A stretch of 64,000 nucleotides of DNA from Amycolatopsis sp. FBCC-B4732. GTDB lineage: Bacteria > Actinomycetota > Actinomycetes > Mycobacteriales > Pseudonocardiaceae. Position 1 is the stretch's first letter. The number at the start of each line of letters is the position of its first letter. The position numbers were made by a program, and so were the translations under genes. The stretch spans positions 4,860,001 to 4,924,000 of the forward strand of contig NZ_CP095376.1 of NCBI RefSeq assembly GCF_023008405.1. The letters run 5' to 3'. The notes beneath the pieces are model-generated. The model was not told where the DNA came from. It made no database searches and saw nothing but the letters and a program-made list of their open reading frames with translations. Below are positions 35,771-42,668 of the stretch, piece by piece.

Positions 35771-36068
35771 GGGAACCGCCGTCCCGGATCGCCTGCTCGA
35801 CGCGGTCGAAGACCGGGTCGCCGAGGAAGCTCTGGAAGCCCAGGATCACCGCGCCGGTGCTGGCCTTGCGCGCCCGGCTGACCAAAGTGGACTGGCACAG
35901 CACGACCTGCGCGTCCGCCGGGATCTCGTTGACCGGCGTGTGCTCGACCTTGACCGAGTACGGCTTCAGCCGCTTGGCCAGCTGGGAGGCGACCATCACG
36001 CTGCTGCCCATGCCGGCGTCGCAGGCGATGATGACCTTCTTGACTTCCTTGCCTTCGATGCTGCTCAT
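35760..36068 (-). CDS. PTS EIIB component, mannitol type
   Basis: 102 residues from ATG 36068, chosen over a longer in-frame start that would lie inside the EIIC gene. The phosphocysteine loop IIACDAGMGSSVMVA is characteristic of mannitol-class EIIB domains. It passes phosphate from EIIA to the sugar bound by EIIC at the membrane. It lies 34 nt after EIIC and overlaps EIIA. Confidence 0.92.
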   Translation of the reverse strand: MSSIEGKEVKKVIIACDAGMGSSVMVASQLAKRLKPYSVKVEHTPVNEIPADAQVVLCQSTLVSRARKASTGAVILGFQSFLGDPVFDRVEQAIRDGGSLAD

Positions 36069-36102
36069 CCTCGTGGTTCCTTCCTTCGATCGACGGTGAT
36101 CG

Positions 36103-37215
36103 TCACGCCACCGAGCCACCGGCGGCGATCGCCGCGGCACGTTCTTCCTTGCGGGCGTCGCGCCCGAACTTCAACAGCACCGCCGCGACGATGAACGACA
36201 CGGCCGCCGCGATCACGACGCCGGCGATCACGCCCAGGTAGCCGCCCTTCGGCGTCACCGCGAGGACCGCGATGATGCTGCCCGGCGACGGCGTGGCGGT
36301 CAGGCCGGCGTCGAAGATGCTGAACGTCGCGACACCCGCCGCGCCACCGGCGATCGCGGCCAGGATGAGCCGCGGGGTCGCCAGGATGTACGGGAAGTAG
36401 ATCTCGTGGATGCCGCCGAGGAACTGGATGACGATCGCGCCCGGGGCGGTGGCCCGCGCGCTGCGGGCGCCGAAGAACGTCAGCGCCAGCAGGATCCCGA
36501 GGCCGGGGCCGGGGTTCGGCTCGATCAGGAACTCGATCGCCTTGCCGTCCTTCAGCGCGTCGGCCACGCCCAGCGGGCTCAGCACGCCGTGGTTGATCGC
36601 GTTGTTGAGGAAGAGCACCTTGGCCGGCTCCACGATGATGGAGACCAGCGGCAGCAGGTGCGCGTCGATCAGGCCCTGCACGCCGTTGCCGAGCGCCTTG
36701 GTGATGCCCTGCACGACCGGGCCGATGCCCAGCAGGCCCAGCACCGCCATGATGCCGCCGATGATGCCGGCGCTGAAGTTGTCGACCAGCATCTTGAAGC
36801 CCGGCGCGGTCTTGCTGCCGACCTTCTCGTCCCACAGCTTGATCAGGAAGCCGCCCAGCGGGCCCACGATCATCGCGCCGAGGAACATCGGGATCGACGC
36901 GCCGACCGCGATGCCGACCGTCGCGACCGCACCGACGACCGCACCGCGCTGCCCGTGGACCATCCGGCCACCGGTGTAACCGATCAGCACCGGCAGCAGG
37001 AAGTTGATCATCGGGTCGACGAGCTCGGCGATGTGCGCGTTGGGCGTCCACCCGCTCGGGATGAACAGCGCGGTGATCAGACCCCAGGCGATGAACGCGC
37101 CGATGTTCGGCATGACCATGCCGGCGAGGTGCCCGCCGAACCGCTGGATGCTGACCCGCGCGCGTTCCGCCCTCGACGGAGTGGCTTCCTCTTCGCGCTC
37201 CGCAGTGGTAGTCAT
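36103..37215 (-). CDS. PTS EIIC permease, mannitol type
   Basis: 370 residues from ATG 37215, preceded by AAGGAAG, with long hydrophobic segments throughout. The substrate-binding GGIHEIYFPY is the GxHE motif of mannitol-type EIIC proteins, and LFLNNAINHGVLSPLG is also typical of MtlA. It is the membrane channel that brings in the polyol while EIIB phosphorylates it. The cytoplasmic C-terminus (LLKFGRDARKEERA) ends without a fused EIIB, unlike enterobacterial MtlA. Mannitol is the best guess for the substrate; another hexitol is possible. Confidence 0.92.
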   Translation of the reverse strand: MTTTAEREEEATPSRAERARVSIQRFGGHLAGMVMPNIGAFIAWGLITALFIPSGWTPNAHIAELVDPMINFLLPVLIGYTGGRMVHGQRGAVVGAVATVGIAVGASIPMFLGAMIVGPLGGFLIKLWDEKVGSKTAPGFKMLVDNFSAGIIGGIMAVLGLLGIGPVVQGITKALGNGVQGLIDAHLLPLVSIIVEPAKVLFLNNAINHGVLSPLGVADALKDGKAIEFLIEPNPGPGLGILLALTFFGARSARATAPGAIVIQFLGGIHEIYFPYILATPRLILAAIAGGAAGVATFSIFDAGLTATPSPGSIIAVLAVTPKGGYLGVIAGVVIAAAVSFIVAAVLLKFGRDARKEERAAAIAAGGSVA

Positions 37216-37294
37216 CGTTGGCTTCCTTTTCTGGGAAAGGGGTTGGGGAGGGATCGCCATCCGGGGATGGCGGTGAGCGGTCCGGGCCGGCGCA

Positions 37295-38230
37295 CTATTC
37301 GCGCACCTTCTCGTCCCACTCCGGACGCGGGTCCACCCGCACTCGACGTGCCCCCACGTCTTCGGGACCCGGCATCGTGCTCCCGGGCAGCGACACTGCT
37401 GCCGCTCCCCAGGCGACGGCTGTGGCCAGCGCCTGCGGGCCACTCCCCCCTGCCGCCAGGAAACCGGCGAGCATCGCGTCGCCGGCCCCCACCGAGCTCC
37501 GCGGTTCGGCCGATGCGTTGGCGCACCAGACTCCCGCGTCTTCCACCAGCACGGCGCCCTTGCTGCCGAGACTGGCGAGAACCGTGCCCGCGCCGAGGGC
37601 GCGGAGTTCCTGTGCGGCGTCGACGACGTCCCGCACGGTGTCCAGCTGCCGGCCGACCGCTTCCTCGAGCTCGTCGAGGTTCGGCTTGACCAAGGCCGGT
37701 CCGGCCTTGACCGACGTGCGGAACGCCGGGCCGCTGGTGTCCACGACGACCTTGGCGCCGGTCGTCGCCAGGCGCGCGATCAGGTCGGCGTAGAAGTCTT
37801 CGCCGGCGCCGGGCGGCAGGCTTCCCGCCGCCACCACCCATTCCGCGTCGGCCACGTGCGACATCAGTGTGTCGCAGAGGGTTTCCAGCTCCGCACCGGA
37901 AAGGTGCGGACCGCTCTCGTTCACCTTGGTGACGGTCGCGTCCGGTTCGACCACGCTGATGTTGCTGCGCACGGGTTCCGCGGTCCGCACCCGCACCACG
38001 TCGATGTTGTAGTCGTGCAGCAGGCTGATCAGGTGGTCGCCGTCGGCACCGCCGGCCGGGACCACCGCCCGGGCCTTGAGACCGTTGCGCACGAGCGCGC
38101 GTGCGACGTTGATGCCCTTGCCTCCCGGCTGGACACGCGCACCCGTAGCCCGGTGCAGCTCGCCCCGGATGAGCCGGTCGACCTCGATCGTCCGGTCGAC
38201 GCTCGGGTTCGCCGTCAGGGTCACGAACAC
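37295..38230 (-). CDS. 1-phosphofructokinase family (PfkB) sugar-phosphate kinase
   Basis: 311 residues from GTG 38230, preceded by GGAGG at 9 nt and matching the family start FVTLTANPSVDRTIEV. PfkB signatures are GGKGINVARALV near residue 40 and SVGAGDAMLAGF near 255, which includes the catalytic Asp. The family phosphorylates fructose-1-phosphate (FruK) or tagatose-6-phosphate (LacC). Next to a PTS it most likely feeds imported sugar phosphate into glycolysis as fructose-1,6-bisphosphate. It leads the PTS operon, 79 nt before EIIC. The pairing with a mannitol-like EIIC is slightly unusual, because FruK normally accompanies a fructose EII. Confidence 0.88.
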   Translation of the reverse strand: MFVTLTANPSVDRTIEVDRLIRGELHRATGARVQPGGKGINVARALVRNGLKARAVVPAGGADGDHLISLLHDYNIDVVRVRTAEPVRSNISVVEPDATVTKVNESGPHLSGAELETLCDTLMSHVADAEWVVAAGSLPPGAGEDFYADLIARLATTGAKVVVDTSGPAFRTSVKAGPALVKPNLDELEEAVGRQLDTVRDVVDAAQELRALGAGTVLASLGSKGAVLVEDAGVWCANASAEPRSSVGAGDAMLAGFLAAGGSGPQALATAVAWGAAAVSLPGSTMPGPEDVGARRVRVDPRPEWDEKVRE

Positions 38231-38254
38231 TTCAGCACACCTCCGCCGGGGTCC

Positions 38255-38406
38255 TCGTTGGTTTGGTTGATATTGCCTGTGTTCATCTGCGTTTGCAAGA
38301 CCCAACTTCACCGGAAGTTCAACCGTTATCTTCGGAAGTCGCTGATCTTTGCACTGTGGCCAGGAAGAACGTCGACCACGCCGCGTGGCAACAAACCAAC
38401 ACAAAG
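38255..38406. promoter_or_regulatory. Promoter region of the PTS operon with CA-rich elements
   Basis: The 272 bp between the kinase start and the small gene at 38503 are unusually A+T-rich for this window. They hold ATCAACCAAACCAACGA (minus strand, 38255-38271) and CAACAAACCAACACAAAG (plus strand, 38389-38406). A similar ATCAACAACACAGAACGA precedes the DeoR gene at 56054. CA-rich elements of this kind are typical DeoR-family targets; a functional link is inference. Confidence 0.4.
38304..38319. repeat. Inverted repeat upstream of the PTS operon
   Basis: AACTTC-ACCG-GAAGTT is a perfect 6-bp inverted repeat, followed 15 bp later by the short palindrome CTTCGGAAG. The position upstream of the kinase fits an operator. 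The binding protein is unknown. Confidence 0.45.
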
Positions 38407-38439
38407 CCAGATCTCCGGACCGCGCGCCGAACACGACAA

Positions 38440-38486
38440 GGCGGGCCGGGTGGCCCTCCGATTCCCGGAAGGACACCCGGCCCGCC
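38440..38486 (-). terminator. Terminator after the small regulator-linked gene
   Basis: A perfect 13-bp G+C stem (GGCGGGCCGGGTG at 38440-38452 with its complement at 38474-38486) and a 21-nt loop, followed on the minus strand by TTGTCGTGTT. It lies 16 bp past the stop of the 38503 gene. Confidence 0.65.
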
Positions 38487-38502
38487 AAGCTGTTTTCCCT
38501 CG

Positions 38503-38781
38503 TCACGCCGCTTCGCCCACCGTCCCGAGCGCCGCGGCTCCCGCCGGGGTCAGCCGGGCGCGCACCCGCTGCCCCACCCAGCCCGGCCGCGCCGGGGCCA
38601 GCAGGCCGCGGTGCGCGAGCTCGTGGGCGGTGTACTGGTCGCAGCACACCAGCCCGTCGATGTAGAGGTCGGGCTCGCAGCTGCAAGCGATTTCCGCCCG
38701 GCCGGCCGCGACCGCGCGCAGCATCGCCCGCGCCCGGTGGTTCAGTTCGTCCGGGAGCCCCGTCGCACCCATCGCGGCCAC
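38503..38781 (-). CDS. Small conserved-looking protein with winged-helix-like C-terminus
   Basis: 92 residues from GTG 38781, 6 nt after the PAS-LuxR stop, so probably translated with it; ATG 38772 is an alternative start. I do not recognise a named family. The middle has a cysteine cluster (CSCEPDLYIDGLVCC) that could bind metal. The C-terminal half (YTAHELAHRGLL ... VRARLTPAGAAAL) resembles the wing of a small winged-helix protein. A terminator follows the stop. Codon use (G/C-ending) supports a real gene, and co-transcription suggests a regulatory accessory role. Confidence 0.65.
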   Translation of the reverse strand: MAAMGATGLPDELNHRARAMLRAVAAGRAEIACSCEPDLYIDGLVCCDQYTAHELAHRGLLAPARPGWVGQRVRARLTPAGAAALGTVGEAA

Positions 38782-38787
38782 CGCCCG

Positions 38788-39480
38788 TCACCGCACGAAG
38801 TCCGGCAGCGCACGCGGAGGCCACGACCCGACCCCGAAGATGCCCATGGAGTAGGCCTTCGAGATCAGCGCCGGCCGGTTCTTCACCTTCATCTTCCGCA
38901 GCAGCGTCGTCACGTGGTACTCCACGCCGCCGCGGCTCATGTAGAGGTTGGCCGCCAGCTGGATCGTGGAGACGCCGGAGGCGACCCCCTCGAGGATCCG
39001 GGCGTCGATCTCGGACAGGATCTTCTTCTTGCTGCAGGCCACCTGGTTGCCGCGCTCGTTCTTGTCCGGCCGGAACACGACCGTCAGGCTGTCGAGGCGG
39101 TCGCCGACGCCGTGCACCGTGGAGCCGATGAACTCACCGGACAACGTCGTGCCGTTCTCGCGCATCACCAGGATCCGCTCGACGAACCGGCTGCGCTCAC
39201 CGCGCGCCAGCAGCCGCAGCTGGTTCTCGACCTTGCTCCGCACGCTGGGGTGCAGCAGGTCGCAGAGACCGGTGCCGGTGACCGCGTCCGAGCTGCGCTC
39301 GAAGACGCGGAAGAACTCCATGCTGGCGGAGACGATCCGCAGCCGGTGGTCCAGGTTCACCATGCACATCTCGGGGGTGATGGCGCGCAGCGCGGGCTTT
39401 CGGGTGGCCGTCCGGACCGCCTGGTCCGCGACCCCGGCCACCCCGATACCCACAGCCAGATCCGCAACGTCCGCACTCAT
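38788..39480 (-). CDS. PAS-LuxR pathway activator (PimM/NysRIV/AmphRIV-like)
   Basis: 230 residues from ATG 39480 with AAAGGA upstream. The N-terminal half (about 40-140) is a PAS fold (MVNLDHRLRIVSASMEFFRVF ... GEFIGSTV). The C-terminal part (about 160-220) is a LuxR helix-turn-helix (ILEGVASGVSTIQLAANLYMSRGGVEYHVTTLL). This two-domain layout is specific to the PAS-LuxR regulators that activate polyene macrolide clusters such as pimaricin, nystatin and amphotericin. PimM is about 190 residues, so this protein has some 35 extra N-terminal residues. It probably binds sites such as the candidate at 30822. Its presence is strong independent support for a polyene-type cluster. Confidence 0.9.
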   Translation of the reverse strand: MSADVADLAVGIGVAGVADQAVRTATRKPALRAITPEMCMVNLDHRLRIVSASMEFFRVFERSSDAVTGTGLCDLLHPSVRSKVENQLRLLARGERSRFVERILVMRENGTTLSGEFIGSTVHGVGDRLDSLTVVFRPDKNERGNQVACSKKKILSEIDARILEGVASGVSTIQLAANLYMSRGGVEYHVTTLLRKMKVKNRPALISKAYSMGIFGVGSWPPRALPDFVR

Positions 39481-39583
39481 GAAGGCATTCCTTTCTCCGG
39501 CTGGAAGCTGAAGCCCCGGGGGCGAGAAGGCCGACGGCTGCGAGTCACTGTGTGAGCCGTGTCTCCGGGGTGATGCAGATCAT

Positions 39584-39611
39584 GTTATGCACGCTTGATT
39601 ATCCCGGGCAA
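39584..39611 (-). promoter_or_regulatory. Candidate promoter of the PAS-LuxR gene
   Basis: On the minus strand TTGCCC (39611-39606) and CATAAC (39589-39584) are separated by 16 bp, a passable sigma-70-type pair in an A+T-rich patch. It would leave an untranslated leader of about 95 nt. Confidence 0.35.
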
Positions 39612-39639
39612 CACAATCCGGACACCCGTTCTTAACACT

Positions 39640-39846
39640 GTGGTGCGGAGGCGGTGGGGGTACGGAGGTACGGAGCGCCGTGCGGTGCGGTGCGGTACCG
39701 AACCCCGGGCGGACGGGCACCGGCACTGCCCTTTTGGCTCCTGACCTGGGAAACCTGGGGAAAAGGGGGTCCGTACCCCCGCACCCCGCACCGCACGGGC
39801 GTACCGAACCTGGGGTGCGGACCCTCGCGGTGCGGGGTGCGGCAAG
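39640..39846. repeat. GTGCGG/GTACGG-rich low-complexity repeat with long-range stem
   Basis: The segment is built from repeated GGTACGG and GTGCGG words. CCGTGCGGTGCGG (39678-39690) has an exact inverted partner at 39786-39798, and GTACCGAACC occurs directly repeated at 39695 and 39801. It could fold into a large hairpin between the two regulator genes. Confidence 0.5.
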
Positions 39847-39851
39847 GGGAA

Positions 39852-42662
39852 TCAGCTCTCCTGCTCGAGCGCGCCGAAGCGCTCGATGAGCTCGGCCCGG
39901 CCGCTGACTTCGAGCTTGCGGTAGGTGCCGGTGAGGTTCTTCTCGACCGCGCGCCGCGTGACGCCGAGGGAATCGGCGATCCGCTGGTTCGTCCAGCCCT
40001 GGACGACGAGCCGCGCGACCGCGGCTTCGGTCTTCGTGAGGTTCCCCAGGCTGTCGCCGGAAAACCGCAGCACGGGACCGTTCAGCTCGGTTTCGCCGCT
40101 GCCGTCCAACCAGGACGCGCCGATCGCCTTGACCAGTTCCCGGCCCTCGGCCAGCAGGTCTTCGGCTTCGGGCAGCCCGGCGTCGAGCAGCCGGGCACCC
40201 AGTACGACGGCGGTGCGGGCGCGCTCGACGACGTTCTCCGACTCGCGCAGGATGCCGGCCGCCTCCTGCAGCAGCGCGATGCCGTCCGCACCGCCGGTCA
40301 GCATCCCTTGCAGGCGCAGGGAACGCCCCACGCTCAGCGGGGTCCCCCAGTGCTGCGCGAACTGGTCCTCTTCGGCCGCGTGCGCCTGGGCCGCGGCGAG
40401 GTCGCCGAGCCGCTGCTGCACCAGCGCCGCCCAGATCCGCCACGGGTACTGGGGTGTGTTGACCCAGCCCTCGCGCTCCAGGCGCCGCCCGCAGTCGAGG
40501 AACCGGCCCAGTGCCGTCGCCGGGTCGCCGCGGACCAGGTCGATCATCCCCCGCGTCAGACGCCGCGCGGCGAACACGCGGTGGTCGGTGCCGTCCATCG
40601 GCGTACCCAGCAGGCGTTCGCCGAGCTCGGGATCCTGGGTCTCCAGGGCGATCTGGGCGAGGGTGGTGACCGACCGCGCGAGCGCGTCCGGCCAGGCTTC
40701 GTGGTCGGTGCCCTCCAGCACGCCGAGCGCGATCCGCCGCGCCTTGGCCAGCTCCCCTTGCGCCAGCTTGACTTCCGCGAGTTCGGCGGCGATCAGCGGC
40801 GCGGTGTCCGGCCAGTGCTCCTGCGCCGCCTGCGCGGCCGCGGTCAGCGCGGGCTCGAGCACGGCGGCGTTGTCGGCGAGGACCGAGGTGGACACCAGCA
40901 GCGGCAGCGACGTGTAGGCGTGCCGCGGGTCGAGCGGCTCTTCGCTGACCAGTCGCTTGAGGACGGTCTCGACGTCGTCGACCGGCACGCTGCCGGAGAG
41001 CACCGCGGTGTGCAGCAGCACCACCGCGAGCTCCCGGCCGGCCGGGGCGTCCAGGCGTCCGGTGTGCTCGAGTTCGGCGAGGCGGGCCAGCGCGGCCTGG
41101 CCGCGGCCCGGCTGCCCGATCCCCGGGTACCAGGTCCGGGCTTCGGCCCGCAGCGCCAGTTCCACCGGTTCCCCGGCGCGCAGCACGGGTTCGACGGCGG
41201 CGCGCACGGCCGCGCCGAGGTTCGGTGCCGCGGCGGCGTACGCGGGCGGGATCCACAGCGCCGCTTCCGCCTGCTGCGGACCGGGTGGCAGCAGCGAGAG
41301 CGCCTGCGACAGGTGCCGGGCCGCGGCGACCAGGTCGAAACCCCGTTCCGCGGCGGCGAGTTCGACGAGCAGCCGGCCGCGTTCTTCGCTGTCGGGCGCG
41401 GTGTTGAGCAGGGCCCGGCGCAGGTAGCGCGCCGCGAGTTCGCCGGCGCCGCGTTCCAGCACGCTGCCCGCGGCCGAGCTGAGGATCCGCACTTCCCAGG
41501 GGTCTTCGGCGATGCCGACCTTCATCAGCGTCTCGGCCACCCGCTCCGCCGGGCGGCCGTGCTCGTAGAGCAGCCGCGCCGCGCGCCGGTAGAGGTCTTC
41601 CCGCAGTTCGACCGGGATCGCGGACTCGATGCCGTCCCGCACGCTCGTGGTGACGAACCCGATCCGCCCGTCCTCGCGGTCGACCAGGCCCAGCCGCTCC
41701 AGGTGCTGCACCGCCGAGGAGTACTCGACGTCGTCGAGCGCGACGAGGTCGGCGGCGAGGCCCGGTTCGGCGAGGTCGCCGAGCACCGCGACCGCGCGGG
41801 CCAGCGCGAGCACCGCGGGCGGCTGCGAGCCCAGCGACATCAGGACGCGGTGGTCGAGCAGCCGCACGGCTTCGGTTTCCGCGGCCGCGGTCTGCGCGGC
41901 GACCGGCCGCAGCCCTTCGGCGACCAGTCCGGTGAGGACGGTCGCGACGTCGGCCGGGTTGCCGCCGGAGACTTCGTGCAGCATCGCGGTGAACGGCTCC
42001 TCGGCGCGTTCGCCGAACGCGACCTCGGCCATCGAAGCGACGCCCGACCGCGAAAGCGGTGCGGGCACGACGATCCGCGCGGCCGCCGTCACCAGTTCGT
42101 GCACCAGCGGGTACTTCGGCGCCTCGCATTCGTCGGCCAGCGCCAGCGCCAGCAGGATCCGCGATCCGCTCAGCCGCTTGGCCAGGTAGCCCAGCAGGCG
42201 CAGCGATCCCTGGTCGGCCCACTGCAGGTCGTCGACGATCACCACGACGAGGTCGTCGTGGGACATCGCGTGCACGACCGTGTGCAGTCCATAGAGGACG
42301 GCTTCGGTCGGCAGGTAGTGCTCGTGGCCGTCGGTGATCAGCCGTTCTTCGGTCAGGGCACGCAGGATCTGCTCGGACGCGCCCTGGAACCACCGGTCCC
42401 GCTCGGCTTCGCCGGCCGCGACGAGCACCGGGCGGCACAGCTGCTGGGCGATACCGAAGGCGAAGTCCTCTTCGAGCCGGGTGGCGTCCGCGCGCAGCAC
42501 CCGGGCACCCGCGCCGAGCGCCGCCGCCATGGTGTCGCGCAGCAGCGCGGACTTCCCGCTGCCGGCCGGCCCGCTGATCAGCAGCAGGGAGCCGTCGCCG
42601 CCCGCGGCCGCGTTCAACGCGGTCGCGATGGCGGCCCGCTCGGTGTCACGCTCCAGCAGCAC
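39852..42662 (-). CDS. LuxR-family regulator of the LAL type (large ATP-binding), first of three
   Basis: 936 residues from GTG 42662, 6 nt after the stop of the next LAL gene. The N-terminal ATPase has Walker A GPAGSGKS near residue 31 and Walker B VVVIVDDLQWAD near 140. A long alpha-helical repeat region follows. The C-terminal LuxR helix-turn-helix is LTKTEAAVARLVVQGWTNQRIADSLGVTRRAVEKNL. This size and layout match NysRI/RII/RIII and AmphRI-III activators of polyene clusters, and the count of three LAL genes plus one PAS-LuxR also matches the nystatin set. The gene is in a two-gene operon with 42669-45563. Which Nys/Amph regulator it corresponds to cannot be decided by eye. Confidence 0.92.
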   Translation of the reverse strand: MLLERDTERAAIATALNAAAGGDGSLLLISGPAGSGKSALLRDTMAAALGAGARVLRADATRLEEDFAFGIAQQLCRPVLVAAGEAERDRWFQGASEQILRALTEERLITDGHEHYLPTEAVLYGLHTVVHAMSHDDLVVVIVDDLQWADQGSLRLLGYLAKRLSGSRILLALALADECEAPKYPLVHELVTAAARIVVPAPLSRSGVASMAEVAFGERAEEPFTAMLHEVSGGNPADVATVLTGLVAEGLRPVAAQTAAAETEAVRLLDHRVLMSLGSQPPAVLALARAVAVLGDLAEPGLAADLVALDDVEYSSAVQHLERLGLVDREDGRIGFVTTSVRDGIESAIPVELREDLYRRAARLLYEHGRPAERVAETLMKVGIAEDPWEVRILSSAAGSVLERGAGELAARYLRRALLNTAPDSEERGRLLVELAAAERGFDLVAAARHLSQALSLLPPGPQQAEAALWIPPAYAAAAPNLGAAVRAAVEPVLRAGEPVELALRAEARTWYPGIGQPGRGQAALARLAELEHTGRLDAPAGRELAVVLLHTAVLSGSVPVDDVETVLKRLVSEEPLDPRHAYTSLPLLVSTSVLADNAAVLEPALTAAAQAAQEHWPDTAPLIAAELAEVKLAQGELAKARRIALGVLEGTDHEAWPDALARSVTTLAQIALETQDPELGERLLGTPMDGTDHRVFAARRLTRGMIDLVRGDPATALGRFLDCGRRLEREGWVNTPQYPWRIWAALVQQRLGDLAAAQAHAAEEDQFAQHWGTPLSVGRSLRLQGMLTGGADGIALLQEAAGILRESENVVERARTAVVLGARLLDAGLPEAEDLLAEGRELVKAIGASWLDGSGETELNGPVLRFSGDSLGNLTKTEAAVARLVVQGWTNQRIADSLGVTRRAVEKNLTGTYRKLEVSGRAELIERFGALEQES

Positions 42663-42668
42663 CGGCCA

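Larger units (their letters stand above)
39481..39851. other. Intergenic region upstream of the PAS-LuxR gene
   Basis: 371 bp between the PAS-LuxR start and the stop of the first LAL gene. The first part (to about 39620) is relatively A+T-rich and contains a candidate promoter. The remainder is a G-rich segment of GTGCGG, GTACGG and GTACCGAACC words, described separately. I found no credible gene in it. Confidence 0.6.

Noticed and set aside
39745..39775. CTGGGAAACCTGGGG as a PAS-LuxR operator near the regulator's own gene
   Set aside because: The spacing of the half-sites does not fit CTVGGGAWWTCCCBAG, and the match falls apart at the second and third positions.
39585..39845. An 86-codon minus-strand frame between the PAS-LuxR and first LAL genes
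   Set aside because: Its sequence is the translation of the GTGCGG repeat, without codon bias, domain or ribosome-binding site.
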